A DNA stretch of 64,000 bases, taken from assembly GCF_007860125.1 (NCBI RefSeq), contig NZ_SJPW01000002.1, forward strand, positions 372,001 through 436,000, read 5' to 3'. Numbering within the stretch: the first letter of the stretch is position 1; every line of letters begins with the position of its first letter. Below the pieces are notes generated by a model, which saw only the letters and a program-made list of their open reading frames with translations, made no database searches and was not told the DNA's origin. The DNA comes from Rubripirellula tenax. GTDB taxonomy: Bacteria; Planctomycetota; Planctomycetia; Pirellulales; Pirellulaceae. A program made the position numbers and the translations under genes. Below, in pieces: positions 28,882-38,152 of this stretch.

Positions 28882-29358
28882 CTAGCCGATGGGCTGTGGT
28901 GTCTTGGCTTCGACGAGGCCGAGCTTGATGCTGAATGTGCCCCATTCACATGTGAAGGGTATCTTCATGGGCATGATCCCCTGGCGAAAACCGATTCGAT
29001 GACCAGCTCCAAGAATGACCGTCGGCAAGGCAAGGCTAAGATCGTATTGCTCAAGCCGACCCTTCGCACTGCCGGCGATCATGTTGGTCAGCTCACCTAC
29101 CGCGTCAATGACGTCATCATCGATCTCCGTATACGCCTGGCCGAGCATTGCGCCGGTCACGTGCATGGCGAGACTCTCATCCAAGCACACAATCACATCA
29201 CCTGCTATCGAACCGGTAAGTCCGATAGTACCGCTGACGCTGCAGAAGATCTGCTGGTTGCTGGGTACTGCATCGTCCGACGTTACCTCGACATTCAACA
29301 TCGTCTTAAAGACATCAAACGTCGATTCTTGAAACGCTTTGATCACTTCTAATTTCAT
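28882..29358 (-). CDS. cheX: CheX-like chemotaxis phosphatase
   Basis: A 158-residue protein of the CheC/CheX/FliY phosphatase fold, which removes phosphate from CheY. The core motif is the DVIDAVGELTNMIAGSAKGRL region near 80-100, containing the ExxN active-site pair E-L-T-N, in the single-copy form typical of CheX. GDVIVCLDESLAMHVTGAML and GFRQGIMPMKIPF-like beta segments flank it. It is the second gene of a minus-strand pair with cheY just upstream (37-base gap), and that pairing supports a phosphatase role. Confidence 0.85.
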   Translation of the reverse strand: MKLEVIKAFQESTFDVFKTMLNVEVTSDDAVPSNQQIFCSVSGTIGLTGSIAGDVIVCLDESLAMHVTGAMLGQAYTEIDDDVIDAVGELTNMIAGSAKGRLEQYDLSLALPTVILGAGHRIGFRQGIMPMKIPFTCEWGTFSIKLGLVEAKTPQPIG

Positions 29359-29395
29359 GTTTTGCCCCAGTGTGGAGAGTTTACAGACAAGTCGG

Positions 29396-29770
29396 CTAGG
29401 CAGGCACGCTGACGTACTTTTGCAACTTGTTCAGTAATGTTTCCTGTTCGAACGGCTTGACCAAGTAATTACTCGCTCCAGCCTGGATTGCTTGTAGCAC
29501 TCGACCTTGTTCAGCTTCGGTCGTGATCATGATGACGGGCACTTTGGAGCCCGTCGCACGGATCGCTGTCAGCAACTCCAAACCATTCATGTTCGGCATG
29601 TTCCAGTCGGTCAGAACCAATCCGAAAGAATCGCTATTGAATAGTTTAAGCGCTTCCGCACCGTCTGCGGCTTCCACGACGTCCGTGATACTAATCGCAT
29701 TGAGTGCGCGGACGATGATTTTCCGCATCACGCCGGAATCGTCGACCAGTAAGACTTTTTGACTGCTCAT
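29396..29770 (-). CDS. cheY: CheY-like single-domain response regulator
   Basis: A 124-residue stand-alone receiver. Acidic pocket D10-D11 in LLVDDSGVMRK, phospho-Asp D55 in LTDWNMPNMNGLE, Thr in MITTEAEQ, and Lys in YLVKPFEQE, all intact. WNMPNMNGLEL is characteristic of CheY. No output domain. The gene lies next to cheX and divergent from cheA, so it is the likely motor-output regulator of this chemotaxis system, although no motor gene is in view. Confidence 0.92.
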   Translation of the reverse strand: MSSQKVLLVDDSGVMRKIIVRALNAISITDVVEAADGAEALKLFNSDSFGLVLTDWNMPNMNGLELLTAIRATGSKVPVIMITTEAEQGRVLQAIQAGASNYLVKPFEQETLLNKLQKYVSVPA

Positions 29771-30255
29771 GCCAACTCAAACCCAAAGTGTAAATTTGAA
29801 AATAAAATGGTCCGACTGACTAGGTAGACGGTGAGCATCGCAATTTTCGATGCATACATCGAACGGTCTGTCCAACCTAATCAGATTCTCTTCTAAGAAA
29901 CGTAGCACGCAATCAATGCAAGCTTGTTGGAAACTCGCATGGAGTGCCTTGGAGCGGGCAACGTAGACCGCATCTTCCGGGCAATCGCTACTTCTGGAAA
30001 TCTCTTTGGATTCGGCTTGCTTTGCCTAAGCGGTGCGGCACATTCATTGCAACAAGTTTGACGACACGTGTTCGCTTACTGGCGGCCTCACGAACGTCAC
30101 TCCGGTTGGGGGCCTCCTTTTCGTCGGTCGTACATCCGAACCAACGCTCGTTGAATCTTTCAAGCGAGAGTTTGTCTGGTCTGCGAACAACGCTACTCGC
30201 CCCATCCAATGCGAGGTCAACCACACACAACTGTATCGTGATACGGGGGTATCCA
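29771..30255. other. Divergent control region between cheY and cheA
   Basis: About 485 bases between two divergent chemotaxis transcripts, expected to hold both promoters. The cheA frame stays open upstream to 29944, but that stretch has no Hpt sequence and an atypical, Arg- and Ser-rich translation, so it is taken as untranslated. No confident promoter or hairpin was found. Confidence 0.5.
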
Positions 30256-33159
30256 ATGGAATTCGAAGATCCAGAGATCATTCAAGAGTTTGTCGTTGAA
30301 TCGGCAGAGCACCTTGCGGACATCGAAAACCAACTGCTGACAATTGAGGAAGCCGGTGCCAATATCGATATCGATTTGGTCAACACTGTCTTTCGTGGCG
30401 TGCACTCGATCAAAGGTGCGGCCGGATTCTTAGCTCTCACGACAATTAACAAATTGGCACACAGTCTAGAGAACGTGCTAAATCTGATGCGAGAGCGAGC
30501 ACTTGTTCCGACGACGGCCACGGTGGACGTGATGCTCCGATCGGCCGACCAACTACGCACGCTTCTTGAGAACGTCAGCGAATCGAATTCCGTTGATGTC
30601 GGCGACTTCATCGTTGATCTCGATGCAGTTGCAGCAGGAACCTACGGCGAAGAGCAAGAAGTAACTGAAGACGACGAGATCGAAGACGTTGAACTCAACG
30701 CAGATGACTCACTTGCCGCAGCTGAGGCTTTGATTGCCGCGATGGAAGCATCGGGAACAACTTGCATTCAGTCCATGCCGACACCAGCGAAAAAGACGAA
30801 AAAGCCTGCAGCGAAACGAACATCGACCAAGAAACCAGCGGCGAAAAAGGCAGCGGTTAGCAAGCCAGCACCTAAGAAGGCACCCGCGAGAAAATCCGCA
30901 GCCAAAGCGGCTCCCGTAGCATCGTCACTCGCCGCAGGTCCACCGGCCGTCGCCGAGCCTGCGCCCGAAATCGCGTCGCCATCTGCAGTGCCAGCGACGA
31001 TCCCTGACCCCAAACCCGTTCAAGAACTGGCAGCCGCCACGAAGGTTAACGCAGAGTCGAATATTCGTGTTTCGGTTGAGTCGCTTGATCGTTTGATGAA
31101 TCTAGCCGGTGAACTGGTGTTGGGTCGAAACCAGCTGTTGCAAACAATCGCAACTGGGGAGACGAGCGGTTTGGAGGCTGTCGCCAACAAGATCAATCAA
31201 GTCACCTGCGAGATGCAAGACGCGATCATGCAGACTCGGATGCAGCCGATCGGCAATGTCTTCACTCGGTTTACTCGCGTCGTACGAGACCTAAGTGCCA
31301 AGCTAGGCAAGCAATGCCAACTGGATATCCAAGGCAAGGAAGTCGAAGTCGATAAAACGATCGTCGAAGCGATTGCCGACCCGTTGACGCATTTAGTTCG
31401 AAATGCGGTAGACCATGGCTTGGAAATGCCAGCCGTTCGCCAAGCGAAGGGAAAGCCATCGCAGGGAAATTTACGGCTGCGTGCATTCCATCAGTCCGGC
31501 AAGGTCTGCATTGAAATTTCGGACGATGGCGCCGGAATCAATGTCGATGTCATCAAGTCAAAGGCCGTCGAAAAAGGTTTGATCAGTCAGGATCAGGCGA
31601 CTTCGATGTCGGATCGCGACGCCTATCGCTTGATCTTTATGCCAGGGTTTTCAACTGCGGAAAAGCTCAGTGACGTCAGTGGACGTGGTGTTGGGATGGA
31701 CGTGGTGCGAACCAACATTGAACGCCTTGGCGGCACAGTCGAAGTCAGCTCAAAACTGGGTGCGGGAACGAAAATCGAAGTCACCTTGCCGTTGACGCTG
31801 GCAATCATCCCATCCTTAATCGTGCGAGCATCTGAAGACCGTTTTGCGATACCTCAGGCGAATATCGTCGAGCTTGTCCGCGTCCGAGGTACCGAGGTAG
31901 CCAATCGCATTGGCAGAGTGAAAGATGCGGAGGTGCTACGGTTGCGTGGTAGCTTGCTTCCGCTTGTTCGGCTCGGCGACGTTTTAGTAGTCAAGAATGC
32001 AACGAACCTAGAATCTAGCAAAATATCCGACGGCGCCATCAATATTATCGTTGTCGAAACTGGACAACTGCGATACGGAATCATCGTTGACGGCCTTTTC
32101 GATTCCGAAGAAATCGTTGTCAAGCCGCTCGGTCACCATCTCAAAAACTGCCGAAGCCTATCGGGAGCTACCATTCTTGGTGACGGACGCGTCGCTTTGA
32201 TTTTGGATATCTCGGGCATTAGCCAACACGCTGAACTAGGAACATCCAACGATGTTGCTGCATGTGCGGCGGCGGCAGATGCCGAATCCGAAAACGTCGC
32301 TGGGGACACTCAACGCTTACTTCTGTTCGACAATTCACCGGGTGAGCAATTTGCCGTACCGATGGGGCTTGTCTCTCGGATCGAGCGAATCAAATTGTCT
32401 CAGACTATTCGAGTTGGCGAGCAAATGCTGCTGCAGTATCCAGCGTCGACGCTGCCGTTGCTTTGCCTCGAAGATCATATCGAATCGAAACCGCGAAACG
32501 AACAGGATCGACTGTTCGTCGTGGTGTTCGAAACCAATGGTCGAGAAGTCGGATTGGTCGCGCCGATTCTGCATGACGTTCGCAGCGTTACCGCAGTTGT
32601 CGATGACACCACGCTTCGTGAACCTGGTGTGATCGGATCATTGGTCATCGACGGTACGGCGACTCGCCTGCTTGACATGTTTGAACTCGTGCTGACCGCA
32701 CATCCGGATTGGTGTCAACCGAAGAAGGAAGCCGCTGGGGCCGAGGCATTGGTAACAAGAATTCTGCTCGCAGAAGATTCGAAGTTCTTTCGCAACCAAG
32801 TCAAAAAGCACCTCGTCGCGAACGGCTATGAAATCACTGAAGCAGACGACGGACAAGAGGCCTGGGAAAAGCTGTCCGCAGATCCCGACGGCTTCGACCT
32901 TGTCGTGACCGACATTCAGATGCCGCGAATGGATGGATTCGAGTTTTGTGCGACGCTAAAAGGCGATTCGCGAACGGCCCATGTTCCGGTTATCGCGTTG
33001 ACTTCGCTAGCCGGCGATGAAGACGTACGAAGAGGACAGGAGTGCGGCGTCGACGATTATCAGGTCAAGATGGACCGAGAGAAACTTCTTGCGGCTGTTG
33101 AACGGCTGAAGCCGAAGTCGACATCCGCGAGTCGTCGTCCATTGCAAACGGTTAGCTAA
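30256..33159 (+). CDS. cheA: Hybrid chemotaxis kinase CheA with two CheW domains and a receiver
   Basis: A 967-residue kinase. ATG at 30256 with GGGGGT upstream begins exactly at the Hpt domain; phospho-His is H50 in FRGVHSIKGAAGF. Residues 175-220 are a basic Lys/Ala/Pro linker. The dimerisation segment starts near 268 (SVESLDRLMNLAGELVLG). The ATPase domain has LTHLVRNAVDHGLEMP and SDDGAGI. Two CheW-like domains follow (near 525-660 and 690-825), then a C-terminal receiver (845-960) with VVTDIQMPRMDG, ALTSLAG and YQVKMDR. It phosphorylates CheY and CheB on receptor control. The extra CheW domain and receiver are a variant of the short E. coli form. It is followed 19 bases later by cheW. Confidence 0.95.
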   Translation: MEFEDPEIIQEFVVESAEHLADIENQLLTIEEAGANIDIDLVNTVFRGVHSIKGAAGFLALTTINKLAHSLENVLNLMRERALVPTTATVDVMLRSADQLRTLLENVSESNSVDVGDFIVDLDAVAAGTYGEEQEVTEDDEIEDVELNADDSLAAAEALIAAMEASGTTCIQSMPTPAKKTKKPAAKRTSTKKPAAKKAAVSKPAPKKAPARKSAAKAAPVASSLAAGPPAVAEPAPEIASPSAVPATIPDPKPVQELAAATKVNAESNIRVSVESLDRLMNLAGELVLGRNQLLQTIATGETSGLEAVANKINQVTCEMQDAIMQTRMQPIGNVFTRFTRVVRDLSAKLGKQCQLDIQGKEVEVDKTIVEAIADPLTHLVRNAVDHGLEMPAVRQAKGKPSQGNLRLRAFHQSGKVCIEISDDGAGINVDVIKSKAVEKGLISQDQATSMSDRDAYRLIFMPGFSTAEKLSDVSGRGVGMDVVRTNIERLGGTVEVSSKLGAGTKIEVTLPLTLAIIPSLIVRASEDRFAIPQANIVELVRVRGTEVANRIGRVKDAEVLRLRGSLLPLVRLGDVLVVKNATNLESSKISDGAINIIVVETGQLRYGIIVDGLFDSEEIVVKPLGHHLKNCRSLSGATILGDGRVALILDISGISQHAELGTSNDVAACAAAADAESENVAGDTQRLLLFDNSPGEQFAVPMGLVSRIERIKLSQTIRVGEQMLLQYPASTLPLLCLEDHIESKPRNEQDRLFVVVFETNGREVGLVAPILHDVRSVTAVVDDTTLREPGVIGSLVIDGTATRLLDMFELVLTAHPDWCQPKKEAAGAEALVTRILLAEDSKFFRNQVKKHLVANGYEITEADDGQEAWEKLSADPDGFDLVVTDIQMPRMDGFEFCATLKGDSRTAHVPVIALTSLAGDEDVRRGQECGVDDYQVKMDREKLLAAVERLKPKSTSASRRPLQTVS

Positions 33160-33178
33160 TCCAAAAGGAATTTCATCC

Positions 33179-33658
33179 ATGACATCGAACAACTCCACTG
33201 CCGTGATCGACGAAACACAGACGACCCAGTATGTCACGTTTTACGTCGGAAAATTGTTAATCGGATTGCCCATCGACCAGGTGCAAGAAATAAATCGTCA
33301 CTTCGACGTGACCCAGGTCCCGCATGCCGACGCATCGATTCGCGGAGTCATCAATCTGCGTGGCGAGGTCGTCAGCGTCCTCGACTTACCGAAGATACTC
33401 GGTTTCGGTCCTGCCGAAGTCACGCGAACCAGTCGCAACGTGATCATCCATCACCTGGGTGAACGGATCGGTTTGATCGTCGATGACATCGCCGACATCC
33501 TTCCCATCCCGAAGAACGAAATCCGAATCGCGCCTGCGAATGTCAAAGGCGTCGAGGGAAGGTTCTTTCGTGGTGTCTATACCACCAATACACAGATCGC
33601 CGTGATCTTAGATGTCAGCGAAACGCTGGCCACCGACAGCAACGCTTCTCAGACCTAG
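33179..33658 (+). CDS. cheW: CheW coupling protein
   Basis: A 159-residue CheW, which links chemoreceptors to CheA. Core landmarks are TFYVGKLLIGLPIDQVQEI near residue 20-40, IRGVINLRGEVVSVLDLPK near 55-75 (the receptor/kinase contact loop), and RIGLIVDDIADI near 95. Length is normal. AAAAGGA precedes the ATG. It sits between cheA and the receptor gene in one operon. Confidence 0.95.
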   Translation: MTSNNSTAVIDETQTTQYVTFYVGKLLIGLPIDQVQEINRHFDVTQVPHADASIRGVINLRGEVVSVLDLPKILGFGPAEVTRTSRNVIIHHLGERIGLIVDDIADILPIPKNEIRIAPANVKGVEGRFFRGVYTTNTQIAVILDVSETLATDSNASQT

Positions 33659-33728
33659 ACGACTTCTGAGCTCGCATTCGCAAGCTTAGCCAACCACCGA
33701 CCGATTCTATCACCAAACCGAGGGGAAA

Positions 33729-35849
33729 ATGTTAAAACTATCCATCCGAAATAAGTTGATTGCTACGTGCATGCTTTGCGGGATTCTGCCTACACTGCTG
33801 ATCGGCAGCATGGCATGGAATGCTGGAAATCGCATGGCCGAAAATACTGCGCTCGAATACAAGGTAATTGCGGCCAGTGTTGCCGATAAGATCGATCGGA
33901 ATTTGTTTGAACGCTACGGGGATGTGCAAGCGTTCGGTCTCAACCACGCCGTACGCGACCAAGGTTCTTGGTACGTGCAAGGCGAAGAAAATCCAATCGT
34001 TGCGGCGATGAACGACTACGTCGACACGTACGATATTTACTACCTGACTTTGTTGGTGGATCTTGACGGTAAGTTGATCGCAGTCAATGACAAAGACGCT
34101 GACGGATCGCCGATCGATTCAACAGCCGTCTATGACTATGACTTTGGCAACGAGACTTGGTTCCGAGATGCAAAACAGGGGAACTACTATTCGTCATCGG
34201 ATGGTTCGTTTACGGGCACTGTGGTGGAGCACCTTTATGAAGACAATTTGGTAAAAAGTATTTTCAAGGACGAAGGATTGGCGTTGGGTTTCTCGGCGCC
34301 CGTTCGTGGTCCAGACGGCAAAGTAATCGCCTACTGGAAAAACGTTACCAAGTTCGGTTTGGTCGAAGAAATTTTCCAAGCAACCTACGCAGAATTGAAA
34401 GAGCGGAACATCGCGTCGGCTGAGCTGACGTTGCTCGACGATGAAGGTAACGTCATCATCGACTACGATCCGACAACAAGCGGATCGACGGAAGTCTCAC
34501 GCGACATGAAGGTCATTGGCAATCTCAATCTGGTCACCGCTGGTGTCGAAGTCGCTAAGCGAGTTGTGGCGGGTGAAGCAGGATCTACGACGGATGCATT
34601 GCATGCTCGTAAGCAAGAGATTCAGTGTGCGGGTTTCGCACCGCTCAAGGGGGCTTTGGGTTTTCCCGGAATGAAATGGAGTGTATTGGTTCGGGTTCAT
34701 CCATCGGAAGCGCTTGCGGGCGTGAACAGTCTGAAAACGGCTTTGTTAGCCTCGGCCGGTTTCGTGTTCGTTGTTATCACGGGCGGTGCGTTCTTCATCG
34801 CTCGCCGATTGACAAGTCCGATCCGATCGACGGTTACGACGCTCACCGGAATGGCAGGCGGCGACTTGACCCAACGGATGACCACTGGATCGGGCGATGA
34901 GTTCGACGAAATGGCTCATTCCTTCAACGAGTTCGCTCGCTCGATTGAGTTTGCTATTCAAGGGCTTGCCTGCAACGCTGATAACTTGGATCTCTCGTCG
35001 ACCGAGTTGGCATCGGTATCGCAAGAGCTGGCAAGCGGTGCCAGCGACGCGACCGGCCAATCGGGAACGGTTGCAGCGGCTGCCGAAGAAATGTCGGTAA
35101 ACATGAGCAACATTGCTCGATCGACCGAAGAAGTTTCGCGTAATGTGAAGCACGCTGCGAACTCCGTGGTTCAGATGAATGCATCGATCGGTGAAGTTGC
35201 CGAGAATGCTGAGCGAGCGGCGTCGGTTGCCGGCAACGCGGCTACTTTGGTTCAACTGAGCGATAAGAAGATCGAAGATCTGGGAAGTGCTGCTGATGAG
35301 ATCGGTAAGGTCATCCAAGTGATCCAAGATATTGCCGAGCAAACGAACTTGTTGGCATTGAACGCTACTATCGAAGCTGCCCGAGCGGGTGAAGCTGGAA
35401 AGGGATTCGCAGTGGTTGCGACCGAGGTCAAGGAATTGGCGAAGCAAACCGCTGCTGCGACAGATGATATTCGTCGACGCGTTGAAGGAATCCAGCACTC
35501 GACTGGTGATGCGGTGCACGCGATCCGAGAAATCAGCGAAGTGATCGGAAACGTGAATGAAGTTTCTCGCACCATTGCTGCTGCGGTGGAAGAGCAACGG
35601 ATCATGAGCCAGCAGATCTCGGATACCGTCAACCAAACGGCATTGGCTGCGGAAACGGTTGCCAAGGGTGTCAGTGAATCGGCAATTGCCAGCGAAGAAA
35701 TCACCCAGAACATTAGCCGTGTGGATCGTGTTCTCCAATCGACGGCTGCTGGTGCAGCGCAAAGCCGTTCGGCAGGAGACAATTTCTCGAAACTGTCCGG
35801 CGAAATGAAGGGACTCATTTCTAAGTTTAAGACGGGTGTGAGCGTCTAA
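33729..35849 (+). CDS. Methyl-accepting chemotaxis protein
   Basis: A 706-residue transmembrane receptor. An N-terminal membrane helix lies near 10-30, followed by an outer sensory domain of about 300 residues with cache-like features ([52 protein letters not shown]). A second helix lies near 335-355, then a HAMP segment ([22 protein letters not shown], split as RRLTSPIRS and GGDLTQRM), then a long coiled coil with the conserved tip [20 protein letters not shown] near 535-555. No C-terminal NWETF-type pentapeptide for CheR/CheB is seen. GAGGGGAAA precedes the ATG. Ligand unknown. Confidence 0.93.
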   Translation: MLKLSIRNKLIATCMLCGILPTLLIGSMAWNAGNRMAENTALEYKVIAASVADKIDRNLFERYGDVQAFGLNHAVRDQGSWYVQGEENPIVAAMNDYVDTYDIYYLTLLVDLDGKLIAVNDKDADGSPIDSTAVYDYDFGNETWFRDAKQGNYYSSSDGSFTGTVVEHLYEDNLVKSIFKDEGLALGFSAPVRGPDGKVIAYWKNVTKFGLVEEIFQATYAELKERNIASAELTLLDDEGNVIIDYDPTTSGSTEVSRDMKVIGNLNLVTAGVEVAKRVVAGEAGSTTDALHARKQEIQCAGFAPLKGALGFPGMKWSVLVRVHPSEALAGVNSLKTALLASAGFVFVVITGGAFFIARRLTSPIRSTVTTLTGMAGGDLTQRMTTGSGDEFDEMAHSFNEFARSIEFAIQGLACNADNLDLSSTELASVSQELASGASDATGQSGTVAAAAEEMSVNMSNIARSTEEVSRNVKHAANSVVQMNASIGEVAENAERAASVAGNAATLVQLSDKKIEDLGSAADEIGKVIQVIQDIAEQTNLLALNATIEAARAGEAGKGFAVVATEVKELAKQTAAATDDIRRRVEGIQHSTGDAVHAIREISEVIGNVNEVSRTIAAAVEEQRIMSQQISDTVNQTALAAETVAKGVSESAIASEEITQNISRVDRVLQSTAAGAAQSRSAGDNFSKLSGEMKGLISKFKTGVSV

Positions 35850-35879
35850 CTTCTCGTTAGAAAGCGAAGTCGTCAATGT

Positions 35880-36131
35880 TGCTCAGCCCTCTCGCGAAGC
35901 GGGAGGGCTGAGCAAAGTGGCGGGTAGGAATGGCAATGTCCATTCCGCGCTCGACTCTGCTGCTGTGCCGCAGGAAGGTCGAGCAGGTTGCAAGCGATCG
36001 ATAAGCCCCTGTGCTTTGCACGGGCTTGTCGAAAGGCAGTGTGAAACAACACTGCAACTCGCGCGAGAGCGAGTCGTCCAAGTCGGTTAGCGAATCCGTT
36101 TCAAGTCCTAGTGGTGAACCGATTGGTTCAC
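35880..36131. repeat. Array of seven consecutive hairpins
   Basis: Inverted repeats follow one another with short gaps: H1 35880-35914 (16-pair stem, one G-U, GAA loop); H2 35927-35946 (GGAATGG/CCATTCC); H3 35949-35984 (GCTCGAC/GTCGAGC plus inner CTGC/GCAG); H4 35999-36031 (AAGCCC-GTGC/GCAC-GGGCTT, 2-base bulge, extended outward); H5 36036-36055 (GCAGTGT/ACACTGC); H6 36057-36074 (ACTCGC/GCGAGT); H7 36114-36131 (GTGAACC/GGTTCAC, GATT loop). No T-run follows H1, so it is not a simple terminator. The block fills the gap between the receptor gene and cheB. Confidence 0.8.
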
Positions 36132-36158
36132 ATTGGTTTCCCAGAGATCATCAGTCCA

Positions 36159-37247
36159 ATGTCAGACAAAATTCGCGTTTTGGTAGTCGACGATTCGACC
36201 GTCTTTCGAAAAATCGTACGGGACTCCCTGGCAAGTATCCCCAGTGTCGAAATAGTCGGGCATGCTGAAAACGGCGCAGTCGCGCTGGCAAAGATCGACG
36301 AGCTGAAACCGGATCTCGTGACGTTGGATATCGAGATGCCTGACGTCAGCGGGATTGACGTCTTGCGCCAGATCCGGGGCATTAGCCCTACAACAACTGC
36401 GATCATGGTAAGCAGTCTGACCGGTACGGGTGCGCGTTCGACGATGCAAGCTCTGGCACTTGGCGCGTTTGACTTTATTTTGAAGCCTTCCGGCGCGGAC
36501 CTTCAACAAAACATTCAGCAACTTCAATCGGACTTTGCGCCAAAGATCGAAGCGTTGCTTACCAGTCGCCGCCCTCGGATGGGGACCAGCAAAGAGATTC
36601 GCCAAGCGTCGCCGACGACACCGATTCCACAGACTCAATTCGAGCCCCAAATTGTAGTCATCGGTACGTCGACCGGCGGCCCCACAGCTTTGACGCGAAT
36701 GTTGCCGATGCTACCAGCAAACTTCCCGGTTCCAATTCTATTGGTTCAGCACATGCCGCCTATGTTTACAAAAACATTGGCCGACGACTTGAATCGACTA
36801 TGTAAGATCGAAGTGCGTGAAGCAATCGGCGGCGAACAACCGCAGGCAGGCCAAGTCTTCATCGCGCCCGGTGGAAGGCACATGAAAGCCGTACGTACAT
36901 CAAGCGGCGTCTATTTGAGAGTTACCGACGACGAACCCGTGCTGAGTTGTCGGCCCTCGGTCGACTATCTCTTTCGATCGGTAGCTAAGGCATACGACCA
37001 AATTTTGGCTGTCATCATGACAGGCATGGGTGACGATGGAAGTCGCAGCGTGCAAGAGATGCGGGGCAGTAATTTGAAAGTGATCGCGCAAGACGAAGCA
37101 AGCTGCACCGTTTACGGAATGCCGCGTGCCATCGTCGAACAAGGAAACGCGAATATCGTTTGTCCGTTGGACAGCATCGCCGGGGCCATTAACAGAACGG
37201 TCGGCAGAGCCGTGCTAACGAAATCAGGGGTGATGTCGTGCAACTAG
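36159..37247 (+). CDS. cheB: CheB methylesterase/glutamine deamidase
   Basis: A 362-residue two-domain enzyme that removes methyl groups from chemoreceptors. The receiver (1-120) has VVDDSTVFRK, phospho-Asp D57 in LDIEMPDVSG, and Lys in ILKPSGAD. The catalytic domain (about 175-355) has the Ser in VIGTSTGGPTAL, the His in LVQHMPPMFTKTLA, and the Asp in TGMGDDGSR. The ATG at 36159 begins at MSDKIRVLVVDD; the upstream GTG at 36111 would add 16 residues that fall on hairpin H7 and is rejected. It ends 10 bases inside the cheR start. Confidence 0.95.
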   Translation: MSDKIRVLVVDDSTVFRKIVRDSLASIPSVEIVGHAENGAVALAKIDELKPDLVTLDIEMPDVSGIDVLRQIRGISPTTTAIMVSSLTGTGARSTMQALALGAFDFILKPSGADLQQNIQQLQSDFAPKIEALLTSRRPRMGTSKEIRQASPTTPIPQTQFEPQIVVIGTSTGGPTALTRMLPMLPANFPVPILLVQHMPPMFTKTLADDLNRLCKIEVREAIGGEQPQAGQVFIAPGGRHMKAVRTSSGVYLRVTDDEPVLSCRPSVDYLFRSVAKAYDQILAVIMTGMGDDGSRSVQEMRGSNLKVIAQDEASCTVYGMPRAIVEQGNANIVCPLDSIAGAINRTVGRAVLTKSGVMSCN

Positions 37248-38089
37248 CAGCAAGTGCAACGGATGTCGAAGCAGTTTCGACTCTTGTTTCCGAATTATGT
37301 GGGGTGACTCTGGGCGCTTCGAAAGGCTACTTGATTGAAGCTCGCCTGGGCGAACTTGTCGATCGATTTCATTGCGGCAGCTATCAAGAACTTGCCAATC
37401 AAGCACGTTCGTTGATGAACGATGCTTTAAGACGCGAGATCGTCGATAAAATGACGACAAACGAGACTTTGTTCTTTCGTGACCGTTCGCCGTTCGAAGC
37501 ACTGCAGCACAAAATCATCCCTCACCTGATTGATGCAAAAGAGAAAACGGCTTATCCGACGCGACTTCGCATTTGGTCGGCCGGATGCAGTACCGGTCAA
37601 GAACCGTACAGCATCGCGATGACACTTAGCGAGATGATTCCAGATATTCATGACTGGGACATCTCGATCTTCGCTACCGACGTTTCCGATGACGCGATCA
37701 AAACCGCGAGCACGGGTGTTTACGCCGCCCACCACGTGGAACGCGGATTGCCATCCCAGTTTCGCGAAAAGTACTTTCAGCCTTCGACGGGCGGATGGCA
37801 GGTTACCGATGCGATTCGATCGCTAATCCGGTTTCAGCGGGCGAATCTGCTTGAGCCATTCACCGGATTCGGGCGATTTGATGTCATTTTTTGTCGCAAC
37901 GTAGCGATCTATTTTACGCCTGAACGCCGAGTCGATTTGTTCAAGCGTTTCGCCGACTCGCTGTCTGCCGACGGCTATCTATTCGTCGGATCGGCCGAGG
38001 CACCGAGCGATTTGACGCATCGCTTTTTTCCGGAAGACCATTGTCGATCGACGGTTTATCGCCCCCACGGCAGCACATCGTTGACTTGA
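37238..38089 (+). CDS. cheR: CheR methyltransferase
   Basis: A 283-residue SAM-dependent enzyme that methylates receptor Glu residues. The N-terminal helical domain has TTNETLFFRDRSPFEAL. The SAM site is RIWSAGCSTGQEPYSIAM near 115-130. IIFCRN-type motif occurs as VIFCRNVAIYFTPERR near 215-230. The start is a GTG at 37238 overlapping the cheB end by 10 bases, which implies coupled translation. Together with CheB it sets receptor methylation, so this is an adaptation-competent chemotaxis system. Confidence 0.95.
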   Translation: MQLAASATDVEAVSTLVSELCGVTLGASKGYLIEARLGELVDRFHCGSYQELANQARSLMNDALRREIVDKMTTNETLFFRDRSPFEALQHKIIPHLIDAKEKTAYPTRLRIWSAGCSTGQEPYSIAMTLSEMIPDIHDWDISIFATDVSDDAIKTASTGVYAAHHVERGLPSQFREKYFQPSTGGWQVTDAIRSLIRFQRANLLEPFTGFGRFDVIFCRNVAIYFTPERRVDLFKRFADSLSADGYLFVGSAEAPSDLTHRFFPEDHCRSTVYRPHGSTSLT

Positions 38090-38152
38090 TCCGACAAGCG
38101 GGCTTCTTGGCTGCCTATAATGAAGTCTTTCACATACGAAGGACGGTTGGCG

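Noticed and set aside
29944-30255. N-terminal extension of cheA
   Set aside because: The added 104 residues lack any Hpt sequence; the ATG at 30256 starts directly at the Hpt domain with a ribosome site.
36111-36158. GTG start for cheB at 36111
   Set aside because: It falls on hairpin H7 and adds residues with no match to CheB; the ATG at 36159 begins at the conserved receiver start.
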